Shown here: positions 40,664 through 52,248 of the stretch, one piece after another
Position numbering within the stretch: position 1 is the stretch's first letter
How the letters are laid out: the number at the start of each line of letters is the position of its first letter
From: Tenebrio molitor
Taxonomy: Eukaryota > Arthropoda > Insecta > Coleoptera > Tenebrionidae
Direction of reading: 5' to 3'
DNA length: 64,000 bases
NCBI RefSeq assembly: GCF_963966145.1
Contig: NC_091050.1
Location: 6,324,001 to 6,388,000, forward strand
Program-made: the position numbers and the translations under genes
Notes under the pieces: model-generated
What the model saw: only the letters and a program-made list of their open reading frames with translations
Told to the model about the DNA's origin: nothing
Databases searched by the model: none

Positions 40664-43600
40664 ATGATGAAGTTAATAGTATGTACAGTCATAGTTTTAT
40701 TTAAAGTGATAAATGCTGCTGAAAAGAATGACACTTTCAAGACACGTAAGTTAAATTTTTCGTTATATGTGGAAGTGTTTGAAGGGTTTACGTATTGAAA
40801 ACCGATATTGTCAACCGGTAAAACCATGATTAGAAAAAAAAAATTTGAAACGAAGAACGCAAATTTGTATAATATAATTTTTGATGTTTGTCAGTAATTT
40901 AACAAAAAACATTAAAAAAAACAACAATTAGTTTCGGACGTTACATATTTAGGAGTGTTACTAGTACAATAATTCTACTGCCATAATGGATTATTTAAAA
41001 AAATACAACGTTTGTAGTTGCAAACGTATATAAACGAAATTTCTTATATTATACAATATGTACGCGCGGATTGTTATTTTATGTATTTTTTTCTAGCTTG
41101 AAATATAATTTCCGAACATGAATTAAAATAGGTTAACTTGCAATAGCAACAGCTTTTTTTTACTGGTAAAAGCGGAAATGAATATTTTGTTATTTCAACA
41201 CTGTTATTTTTAATTAAATTTCATGGCATGTATTGAAAATGTAAGAATTAATGATTGTTATACTAACATTTTACCAGGTTTGTATATCTCTCTTACTGAT
41301 GTCTTTATCTCACTAATTTCAAAGCAGGAAAAGTGGTAAAAGCAGGAATTTACTCCGCGACATTTAATTCCAACCTTTCTTAACAATGCCCAATTCTCAT
41401 AATCATCAGATGTAACAAGGTGGACAAATGTAATTTTAACGATCATTTCACTGTGACTTTATAATGATATATAGCGTGTGGTATAAATTGTTACTTAATC
41501 TAAATTGTAAGTACATCAACTAAAAATTTCGAAATCTAAAATGTCATTCAGGACAAGACAACAGGATAAAAAGATACTTCCTGTTTCCATGTGTTTCTGC
41601 AATTTTCTTTGATGTTCCAATAACTGTTTCAATTATCGCTATAATATACTACATACTTTTATGCTTCGAAGTGATGTAAGGATTGAACATCAAGTTCCTC
41701 TAGTTATATAACTACGTGGTGTAGTAAAGAAAGTTCTCCAATACATAAACGAAACGATTGAAATGTAACTTGCTATACGAAGATCTTTTCGGTTATGATT
41801 GTAGGTATGTCACGGTCTCATTTTGTTATTATGTAACGGTTATATCATTTCCGCGGATTATAATAATGTGTACCAAGTTCCGTCTAGAGGACTGATGACG
41901 GCTTTTTTGCCATCTTTTTCTCTCATGTGCAAGTTGCTATAGTACTTGTAAAAGGAGAAAGCATATTGTCTACTCAGTGTCACTTTCACTCTCATTGTCA
42001 GAGAATGTTAGATAATATTTACTCTTAATACAAGAGAAGACGACCTACAAACATCATTTCTAGGTACCTGATCCTCTCAGGAAATACTGCATTAGGTAAT
42101 TTTTATAAGGTACAATAACTGTAATAGTTGCAATTTTTGTTTTTCAGTAGAGTACAAATGGTGTGATAGTTTACTTAAACACTACTGAAGTACTGAAATA
42201 CGCTCCACAATTGATGCATAAATGTGACCTACAATCCATCACTCTTTAGTGTTTAGTTTAATTTTTTAATGAACATTTTTTTCTTATTTAATTTTTTAAA
42301 ATTGTGATTAATAATTCTTGGTGTAGACTGTCTGTAGGTAGAGAGTGATGTACACGTTTCCTATTTTGTCAAAAATTTTAAAATACATATTAACACGTTT
42401 TGCTTTACTACTTTTATTTTTTCAGCAAACTAAAATTTGCTACATTATTGTAATATTTTCTTTGTTAAAAACTATTCGAATGTAGATTTTAATTTAAATA
42501 AAACCAAACACAGTTCAATTGATTTTATTAGGAATTCTGCAGCCTGTAAATTTTGCCCAAACCGAAACTAATAATCAATGAAACAACTTTAGCGTTATAT
42601 AAATTTAATTATTTAATGTAGAACGAATCAAACTAGTTCGATACGCTTCATTTTAATATAATGCTTTACTTAACAAAACATAGCAGAAAAATGCAAAAAA
42701 CACGCTAACATCAAACAGTGACGTATATTACATTTTTCAATCAACGGAAATTACGAAAGTGAGAAACGATACTGTCCTAATTCAAATTTCCACGTAATTA
42801 ACACTACCTTAAAGAAAATTTGCAATTGGTTACATAATTTTGAGATCTTAATATTTCTAGCAAGATATATGTTCCTAAAAATATACCGAGTGTCCGCTCG
42901 AAAAGTTCGAATGCTTCAATGAAACATTCGAACTTTTCGAATTTTTTTAACGTTACAAATTTATAATTTTAACTTGCGAGTCAGCGTGTAGAGAGACATA
43001 ATTTAGTATGTTTGCCACCAGCCGCCCCCAACCACTCCTAATTCCAGATTTTAAATGATATTCTAAATTTTCAGTGACGGATTATGTAAAAAAGTTCTTG
43101 AAATATTTGAATTTATAACATTTAATATTGTTAAAGATTAAAAAAATTAAGTCACCCTGGTAAGACAAATGAATAAAGTGCACAAAGTATAGTACAAATT
43201 CATTTTTAACAATTTAAAAAATGTTGGTGTTAAATTACGCCAAGGGGATTATTCTAATCATTCATTTTAAAGTTAAATATGTATGTCAGAAACTTTTGTC
43301 AATAATCTTATCTTTTTTTGCAGAGATTAACTTAAAAAAATCTGCTCTTTTGTAATGTGTTACTAAACATATAGGGTGTTATTTGCAATTCTGAAGTGGG
43401 GATGGTTGGGGCGGCTAGAGCATAAGTAATAACATGACAAGTATACAAAATTACGTCACGTGTGTGCTGACTCACAAAACTTTACGCGCAGATATTCAGT
43501 ATAATGTTGTTTTGCTTTATTCTTCTATTCAGCACTTCTTATTTTTGATAATCTAATATGTATAATTAAAAATTATTTACCGTAAATCAGAGTTAATAAT

Positions 43601-44990
43601 TTCTTTTTTACTATCTGTTATCTGCTTATCTTGAGCTGTTATAGATGCATTTACTATTTACATTTCACAGTCATAAAATCACCATAATTTATCATTTTTT
43701 TCTTTCCAGCTGAATATATCATTCCCTGTTACAAATCAGATCCCGAAATTAACAAATGTTTGCAACACACATTCAATCACTTACGACCGTACTTATTAAC
43801 TGGAATAAAAGACATAGACGTGCCTAGCATAGATCCCTTAAAAATAGATCGACTTCTTATGGAAAATGGTCAAGGAGCGTTCAGGATTCGCGCCCTCTTC
43901 CATAACGTCACAGCTTCCGGTGGAAGCAACTATACCATCAACAAAATAAAGTAAGAAAAGAGTTTTACTGTTAACATGAAACTAATAAAAGAATATGTTT
44001 ATGAAACAGTCCTACTCTCCTGTGTACCAATAAATTGACTTGACAATAAAATCTATTACATATTTCCACATTTTTCTTCGGCATCTAAATGAAGCAATCG
44101 ATTGTTGTTTACATGTCAAGGACGCTATGTGCGACTGAATACAAAATTTGATTACAATGACAGTTTCAGTATTTTACTACACACGCTGTACTTCACGCGA
44201 ATCCTAATACAATAACTACATTAATAATATCAATTAGGACCATCACAACATAATAATAATAATAATCATTAGTGTTTTATCACGTTCCGTGTGAATTTGC
44301 AATGCTCTTATTTCAGAGCCGACGTGATCAATTACAACATAGAACTCGGTTTCAAACTGCCGCGAGTTGAAATTAAAGGAAAATACGAAGTCAACGGAAA
44401 TGTCCTTTTGTTTCCTGTGAGATCCAAGGGGGATTTCTGGGCCATTTTTCGTAAGTAACACCATTGTTTACTATATGGCGTAAGTGGTAAATACAGAAAT
44501 TAAAAATTCAGAACAGAACTCCACATAGCAAGTATTTAATTTGCATATTTGAACAATTAGGTAATAGAAACTTTAATTCTTGTAAGAATTATTACCCAAT
44601 AAGAGTGCTCATAATGTTTACTTTTTTAGTCGATGTAGATGCAGCCGCCAGAATTTTTGGAAAGGAATTTCAAGATAAAGACAACACGAGATACATGAAA
44701 ATTGAAAAATTATTAATAGATTTTAGGTTGCAAAAGAGCAGATTTAGGGTACGCGATAATATCAACCATGGTAATATAATAGGTGAGTGCTACGATACCC
44801 CTTTTTACTTTTAATTCATCTAATGTTCATTCCAGGTGAAGCTATGAACCAATTTTTGAATAACAACGCAAATGAAATTATAGCCGAAATGAAGCCTGCT
44901 GCTAATGCTGCAATAGCTAAACATTTTAAAGCATTTTTAAATGGGGCGTTCCTTAAATTACCTCTTAAAGTTTGGTTGCCTGATGCGTAG
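40664..44990 (+). CDS. JHBP/takeout-family secreted protein, gene 7
   Basis: Exons 40664-40745, 43710-43950, 44317-44450, 44630-44782 and 44836-44990, with introns of 2964, 366, 179 and 53 nt, give 254 residues. The signal peptide begins MMKLIVCTVIVLFKVINA. The Cys-x9-Cys pair is CYKSDPEINKC. The usual G-x-P-E motif is changed to G-I-K-D-I-D-V-P, and the acidic loop contains E-N-G-Q-G-A-F. Exon 5 begins G-E-A-M-N-Q-F, as in gene 5. Exons 2 and 3 keep the invariant 241 and 134 nt; exon 4 is one codon longer (153 nt). It is the most diverged member in the middle of the protein. Intron 1 carries an inverted-repeat pair (42973-43478). Role by family: extracellular ligand carrier. Confidence 0.88.
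42898..42940. repeat. 16-bp perfect hairpin
   Basis: TCGAAAAGTTCGAATG, an 11-nt loop, then its exact complement. The adjoining upstream ATACCGAGTGTCCGC looks like a transposon terminus. It lies in intron 1 of JHBP gene 7. Confidence 0.6.
42973..43478. repeat. Inverted repeat pair in intron 1 of JHBP gene 7
   Basis: The left arm (about 42973-43056) and right arm (about 43384-43478) are inverted, diverged copies sharing GAGTCAGC, TAATTT...GTAT, AGCCGCCCC-CAACCA and an A-T-T-C-(C/T)-(A/G)-A block. About 330 bp of AT-rich sequence separates them. Probably a TIR element or two inverted copies of one repeat. CACCC/GGGTG-type terminal sequences lie just inside the right arm. Confidence 0.55.
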
Positions 44991-44999
44991 GCGACGTAG

Positions 45000-47900
45000 T
45001 TATAATGTAGTTAATTATTATTTGTAACAAATTGATCTATTGGCAATTTTTTCAAATAATTGCCATTTAGAAATAAAATATTTCTAAACAAGAAGTGTCA
45101 GTGTCAGACGCCGATTTTGCAAAATTATAATTAAAAATAGCTCTGTGGCTCTCTACTGAAACATACCTTGTTTAATTTAGTCATTTTTTATATAAGGGTG
45201 AAAAACATGTTTAAACTTTTATTTCTTTAATTGATTGTTTATATTAAACCTTTTGTACAAGACTTATGGGTGTTTTAATTCTACATATGCCAGAAAAATA
45301 GATAATACTACCTTGTAGTGTTCACTTTCTGGCTGTTATCAAAGTCATTCTGATAATCATTATCATTTTCATTTATTTTTCATTTTAGTTTATTTAAAAT
45401 TGGAGGTTTAGAATTTTGCAAATGATGATTTCAAATTAGCGATATAATTTATTGATGATTATGTCTTTCTCCAATTTGTCAAAACTCGTACAATTTTGAA
45501 CCTTAACTTTGGATGTCCTTTCAGATTAGTTATCAGCATGACTCAAAGACAAAACACATAAATTATTATCTATCAATGATTAAATTATTATAAAATATTT
45601 GCTGCTTTACATAGCGGCAAATATTATGGAAAAGCAGGAATTAAATGTAGTTTTTACTGAAAAGTTATTGAAAAGAGCTTAAATGACACAGATTTTGTAT
45701 ATGTAATACCTAATTGTATTTAGTCTGAGGAAAAATTTGAGTAACCTCATTAATGATGTGTTAAATTTACGTAAATTTAATATGGTCTTAACTTTGGATA
45801 ATAACTGTGATAAGTGAACTGATTGAAACAACCTCTGCATAATCATAAGGTCATTTTAGTTCAACTAAATAAAAATATTACGAGACATGCAATTAACAGA
45901 TTATAATCAATAAATATTTCACACTTACGCGACAAATTGTCGTTTTGACTTTTTTCTGTGATGAGCGTCAATTTGTACGGCATTTTAAGACAATAAAACT
46001 TCTTAACATACCACTGGAGCCTTATTAAATATATCTTGATGATTTCCTCTCTAAATTATTAAAATTATTTTTATAAAAACGTACTAACTTTTTCATTCTT
46101 ACCATTGTGAATAATTGGGTTTAATTTATTTGTGTTATAATTAATCGATACACTTTTAATGAAAGCAAGAAAGTTTTTTGTGAAATTATCTTACAAATTC
46201 GAAATTTTTGAGAAGTAAATTACAAAAATATAATACATATAATCTTTTTTTAAATTTTTATATTAGATACATAAGATCTGAAAAATGTAACCTCAATTTT
46301 AATATTAAAATATGCTAGATATGGAAAAATATAAACCTGCTGGTATCAAATGCATATGTATGTACTTCAAATAGACCAAGTAGGTAATTACTAATTACAC
46401 TTTTTGACAGAAATTAAGGAAAACATATTGTTATCGATTTAATTTAAAAAAAAGGGGAAATTCTGTCTTATCCTCGACAATATGTCTATTAAAACTGAAT
46501 CACAACCGAGCTCGTCTTAAATATAGTAAACAAAATCAAAGACCGAAAGTTAAAACACACATATAATCATTTATCACCACATTTTAGTGATTATTCTTAC
46601 AATAATAATTTTTTTAACCATACGTGACTGACTGCTGCGTAAATTGTTTTAAACCGAAAATTTAAAGGCAATGACCTAAAGATAACAACTCGGTATTTTT
46701 AAATTTACGTTTAAAAAACAAAGAGACTCTTTTATCAACCGTAAAGTATGCGAGTATATTTTTGGCACCTATTTTATTTTGGAACACAAATTTGAATGTG
46801 TTGAGATAAATTGCAATTGCAAATTTACAACTGAGATAAGTATTAAAAACTAATTCATTTTTAATTTTAAATTTCAAAAAAACATTTATTATTTAAAGCC
46901 TTTCTTTTCCTTAAAAATGTTACGCAATGCAAGTACTTTATGTACTTTCGTTTCTTTGGAGTCATTCACAAGTTTTGGGAGTAAAATCACAAAAACCACC
47001 AGCGAATTTATTATTTATTTAATGTATTCTGAAAATAATTTGATGGAACGGGTATTGTAAACTATAGAGTAAAAACCAATCTATGTATGTAAATTAATAG
47101 AACGTAGTTTGTTTGATTTGAAAAAAATAATTTCTAAGAATTAAATGTGTCAAAACACTCAAAACCACGGAGAAATAAGCTAAACTATAAATATTGAAAT
47201 GAATAGTAATAGTAAATTTTACTTGAATTGCGTCATTTCATTCTTACGATGGTGGGTCATGCACATAACAGCTACATACTTCACAAATAAAAATTCGTAA
47301 CACAGATTAATAAATAATTTGTAAACTGACACTGAACGTGGAAATTTACTTATCGATCATAAAATATATCACAAATTTGTTGTGTGGCCTAGACCATTTG
47401 CAAAAACAACTTGAAAACCAATCGCATTTCATAAAATTACATCAGACATCATTATTACACTTATCATCATAAGTTACGATTAAATTATTGGAGATGCGGA
47501 TTTTTTAATAACACCATTAAAATCTACTTGCATAGAAACGCAAAACAAATTTTGAATTCAAAAATTAAAAATTATTATGATACATGCAACAAGCAGTTTC
47601 AAAATATACACAGATCATCATACACAAGTACAATGAGACAGTACTAGTTCTCTGACTGTTAATTTCTATGTTCAGATAACACAACTCTAGAAATATCTTT
47701 TGCATTGGAGTAATATTTACAATTTCTAATAATTACGTACTAAATCATTATTCATTAAAAAAAAATATCAATATGTGTTTCTAAAAATGGTTTTCTTAAA
47801 TTTGATTAACAGATAATTTTACTGCGTAGCCTCGTCCTCTTTTTTAATCTTTTATTTATAAATTCGTAAAATGTAGTGGGTCGCTTAGAAACCAATTCTC

Positions 47901-48653
47901 ACATCAATCGTCTTCAGCCCCAACAACAAAAATTAGACGAACTTTGATCTACTAAACTATAATTATGTGATTGTCTATTTGAAATGTAAATATTGTTACT
48001 AGATAACAACGATGAGTAAGAAAGAAAAGTATTATTCTAATAATTTATTGTTGACATATTATTGCTATTGTTACTGTTCTCGCTCGTTTTGAGGTTATTA
48101 CGAGTACAATTTAGTAGATACTGATTTTGCTACAAATATTTTCAATGTATGATCCTAAAAACAAGACCTGTCTCTAATCTCAACAAGTAATTATGATAAT
48201 AACTTATTTTTATTGACAGGGACCCGACAAGAAGTGCGTCGGTTAATTAAATACTTCTTAAACAACATGTCCCGAAGAAATTCAATTTTTGTAATGAAGT
48301 GAAAACATATTATTTATCACAACCATGCCAATACTGATAAACTTTGTAAACTTTGAACCGAGACGTGGCTCCTCCTTTAAGAGACCAGTGGAGCCAAATC
48401 ATTCGAATTTTGCGTTCAAATTCATCAAGTTCTGGAAAAAGTATTGGTAGTAGTGTAACGATGTTACTCCAGACAATATGGTAAATCGAATTTTCTTCTA
48501 CAACAATTATTTGATACTGATGGAATTGTCGTATTTTTATTTGATTTAGTGAAAGAACATCGACTAACTGCTAAGTTTTTTTTTTATTTTTCTGTGTGCA
48601 AAAACTCTCGAGAATTGATAATTTAGTGTTATTTACCAAAAAGAACAGTCAAA
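45000..48653. other. Intergenic region between JHBP gene 7 and the transporter
   Basis: AT-rich, with no supported gene or repeat. The 3' end includes the poly(A) region of gene 7 on the left and should include the transporter promoter on the right; no TATA box stands out. Confidence 0.5.
45072..45077 (+). terminator. Poly(A) signal of JHBP gene 7
   Basis: AATAAA, about 82 nt past the stop codon. Confidence 0.55.
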
Positions 48654-51001
48654 ATGGTGGAGTTTACGAGAAGACAGTGGTTAACTTTGATCGTTATTAG
48701 TATTGCAGACTTTTGTAACGCTATTTGTGTCTCTCTACAAGCACCGTTCTACCCCCAAGAGGTAAGTTTTTATCAAAAAAAAATATATATATTACCGTTA
48801 TTGTAAACTATTGACATCAATTATGCATCTATTATTACAACATAAATACTATCGCAAATTATCATTTCAGAGAACAATTATTACAGTATTGTTTTCTTTT
48901 TAATGTTATACATAATGTACTAAAATAATTAAATGGTGGTAAATAATATTTGATGAAAACAAGTTTATTACAGAATCTATTGCGTCATTAACAAACTGAT
49001 ATAATTAATATCAAAAATATTTGTCTGTTATGGCATATTCTCCCCAACAACGTGCCAATCAATTAGCTTAATCTAACAATCATTAAAATATATATTATTT
49101 TTAATTTTGATTTAAACGAAGCATGTAATATAATACATACATTTATCTTAAGTGACCTTAGCCTTAAATATGAAATAAAAGCAAAACCATTGTATTAAAT
49201 CAAGAAGTTCAATCAAAGTAAGTGAAATATCTTTCAGGCAGAACGTAAAGGATGCACTGCAACAGAATATGGTCTAGTTTTCGGTATTTTCGAATTAGTT
49301 GTATTTCTTATAAGCCCAGTATACGGTCAACATTTAAACAAAATAGGCCCAAAAGTAACATTCAATGGAGGGATTTACACAACTGGGATTTGCGCCATTT
49401 TATTTGGGTAACTTACTCACAAATCCGTGCGAACTAAATTTAAATTACAAAATATTGCAGCCTTTTGGATAAAATCGACGGCCATTATCCCTTTATTATT
49501 TTGAGCTTTATCATCAGGATAGTCGAAGCTATGGGCAACGCTGCTTTTTTAACAGCAAGTTTTGCCATAATTGCCAAGGAATTTCCCAATAACGTTGCCA
49601 CTACTTTCGTAAGGTTCTTGTGGATCTACCTTTGAACATATCCCAGTAAACATTAAATTTCAGGCCTCGTTAGAAACATTCTTCGGGTTAGGTTTAATTG
49701 TAGGTCCAACCGTAGGAGGTGCTCTGTATCAGGCAGGTGGCTACACATTACCTTTCGCAGTGATGGGATCAACACTATTCCTGTCGGCGATTTTAACAGC
49801 GTTTGTTTTACCGAGACACGAAGATGGAACAGACAGAGAAAAGGGTCGTAAGTCAATTGATTTTCCTCTTTGAATTCACTTATGTATTTTCATTTATCTG
49901 TTTTAGCGTCAATGTTTAAGGCGGTGAAGATTCCTGGTGTTCTCGTTTCCTGCGGTAGCATTGTGGTCACCAGTATGAGCATAGGATTTTTGCAAGCCAC
50001 ACTCGAGCCACATCTTCGTCAATTTTACTTATCTCCCGTAATTTTGGGACTAATGTTTGTGATTAATGGGGGCGTATACGCAATTACTGCCCCAGGATTT
50101 GGAATGCTCTGCGATAAGTATTGTCCCCCAAAAGTTATTACAGTTTTAGGCACTTTGCTTGTAGCGGCAGGTTTTTCTTTGCTTGGACCAGCACCTTTTA
50201 TTCCAACAAAAACGTAAGAAAATGTTATGCAACGTTGTACTTTTATAAATATCAAATTCTATATTTTTCGTTTCAGAATTATGTGGGTTACAATCGTGGG
50301 TCTGGTTCTTCACGGCTTAGGAATAGCTGCTCAACTAGTTGCCTCTTTTACTGATGCACTTAGAACCACCGTGTGCGTTGAAACTCCTAATTATTGAATT
50401 TATATAATAGACACCTTATCTTTGCAGAGCTCACGGTTTCCCTAACAATCTTGAAACCTTCGCCCTAATTTCGGGATTATGGACTAGCACTTTTGCCTTA
50501 GGCGCCTTCATAGGCCCTTCAGTCAGCGGAATTCTTTATGATAACATAGGATTCAGAAATGCTTCAATGTTCATTGTCGGCATACACTTATTAATTGGGA
50601 TGACTGTCACTCTCTTCATCTTCTTGGGTAAGCGAACGCCAGCTTATGTGGAACTGAAGGATGAAAAACACTTAGCGAACGGCGATATCGACACTAGTGG
50701 TATGAGGTCGCAACAAATTAGTGTCACGGAGAGTGTAAAGAGGTAAGTTTTAAATAAATAATTGAGTGATTAACTACTCATCATTTTTATTTATTACAGT
50801 ATAAGGTCAGTTGGAAACGGAATATCCATCGAAAAGAGTAGACCACCAGCAATGAACAGTTTGATTGCGTGTAACAGTTACAAAAGTCAAGCTTGGCCTA
50901 AACGAGATGCGACAAGTTTAACTTTGGGGCCCTACAGCTACAGTTACGGTGCAGTGGATAGAAATGGGGCGACAACATCGTACCTGCAAGGAGTCGCTTA
51001 A
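48654..51001 (+). CDS. SLC18B1: MFS transporter, SLC18B1-like
   Basis: Eight exons (48654-48761, 49238-49407, 49461-49608, 49664-49847, 49907-50213, 50277-50372, 50428-50742 and 50800-51001) give 509 residues. TM1 contains an Asp (D19), the position where SLC18 amine transporters carry a substrate-contacting acid (alignment inferred). A loop 2-3 motif, GQHLNKIGPK (66-75), and its half-repeat GMLCDK (about 269-274) are typical of the major facilitator fold. TM5 has G-L-G-L-I-V-G-P-T-V-G-G, the antiporter motif C. The segment L-x-A-P-F-Y-P-x-E-A-E-x-K-G and F-P-N-N-V-A-T resemble SLC18B1, a proton-coupled vesicular polyamine transporter in other animals. A polar, Ser/Tyr-rich cytoplasmic tail of about 90 residues ends the protein. 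The splice site after exon 6 was chosen (GTGCGT at 50373) because it keeps the frame. The SLC18B1 symbol is a family-level call; another SLC18-like MFS member is possible. Confidence 0.85.
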
Positions 51002-51196
51002 ATGCCAGATTTTTAATATTGTTCTGTGAATGCATGATTGCTATATTTTAGGACAACATAGTGAAATGGTTTTTATTAATACATTTTATTTTATTAATAA
51101 CGAACGTAACTTAAAACATCTTAGGAACATTGTATTGAATCATACATTAAGTTATTACGCCACAATCGAGATATACATATACAATACCTACGCAAA

Positions 51197-51202
51197 AATA
51201 AA
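51197..51202 (+). terminator. Poly(A) signal of the SLC18B1-like gene
   Basis: AATAAA, about 196 nt past the stop codon at 51001. Confidence 0.5.
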
Positions 51203-51402
51203 CATTATCTTATTTTGATTTTTTAAATTATCTTTTTCTTTATACCTAGCTCCATTACAACAATATAATTTAATTATATTTAATTTAATGATTTAATAAA
51301 AAACATCACGAACCCAAAATATAAAAAAAATCTGAATAACACTTGATGTTGAGTAATATTATTTCTCTGTGACTTGATTCCAAGATACACTATTGAATAT
51401 GA

Positions 51403-51639
51403 AGTATGTAAGTAAATCCGACTCAAGTTGCAAAAAACCACTTGTCATTTGCAACAGCATTTTTCTCATAGTTTTGAACCAAATAAAGGCACAAAGGGGC
51501 CAGAAAATCATAGTTTGGGTTGAATACTTTCCATATTAGTACAGTTTTACAGTAATTTCAAATGACTAATACTAATGCCATAAAAACGCTATTGCAAATG
51601 CAAAATGGTTTTTTGCAACTTGAGTCAACTTTACATACT
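51403..51639. mobile_element. MITE with GTATGTAA...ACTCAAGTTGC ends
   Basis: Left AGTATGTAAGTAAATCCGAC and inverted right AGTATGTAAAGTTGACTC both lead into TCAAGTTGCAAAAAACCA and CATTTGCAA. About 55 bp match on each side. Non-coding, just past the transporter gene. Confidence 0.7.
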
Positions 51640-51920
51640 GTAACTTATTACGTACCTGCATTTCTGATCTACAAAAGAGGACGAAATTAATTACATATTA
51701 ATATATCTGTGTATTGCACATAATTCCCAAGAATTACAGATATGCAAGTATTTAATTCAAAAGATTGATTTTTTATAACCATTGACGTAGGTAATTAGCT
51801 ACATAATTACGTAGCTACTAATTAATTAATCTTTAATTTAAGAGATGATGTAGACAGTTTGCATTTTACACTTATGAAAATTATCTCAACCTTCAATAAA
51901 CTCAGGACAGTATAGAATAA

Positions 51921-52084
51921 TAGGCCGATTTCAAGTTGACTTGCAACTTGTATTGTCATGGTAACGGCACAAAATTGCAAGTTTGAAAAAGATGACGCAT
52001 ATTAGTAATTAATGTGCAGGACAAAGATAGCTACACATTTGCGCTGCATCATCTATTTGTCACCCTGACTTGAAATCGGGCTCT
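51921..52084. mobile_element. Small MITE with CCGATTTCAAGT ends
   Basis: Left TAGGCCGATTTCAAGTTGAC and inverted right TTAGAGCCCGATTTCAAGTC. Only about 18 bp match, so the call is tentative. Non-coding. Confidence 0.5.
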
Positions 52085-52202
52085 AAATGTGATGTAAGAT
52101 GTATGCAAAGAAAAACTTCCTACAACTTTTTGAAAATCCTCTCATGAGCGACGTTTTCACGTGAGTCACACAACAAATATCCACGTGCACTTTGGAAATG
52201 TA

Positions 52203-52248
52203 TTGTGGGTTGCATTTTCAATTCCGTCGGGCTCATTATCGCTCTGTA
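52203..52248. repeat. Fragment of the hairpin MITE family at 33533
   Basis: GGGTTGCATTTTCAATTCCG and TCGGGCTCATTAT match the right arm of the 33533-33707 element. The left arm is missing, so this is a truncated or older copy. Confidence 0.7.

Noticed and set aside
50371..50378. Alternative donors GTGTGC (50371) and GTTGAA (50377) in the transporter
   Set aside because: Only the donor at 50373 keeps the frame into exon 7 and matches the donor consensus best.
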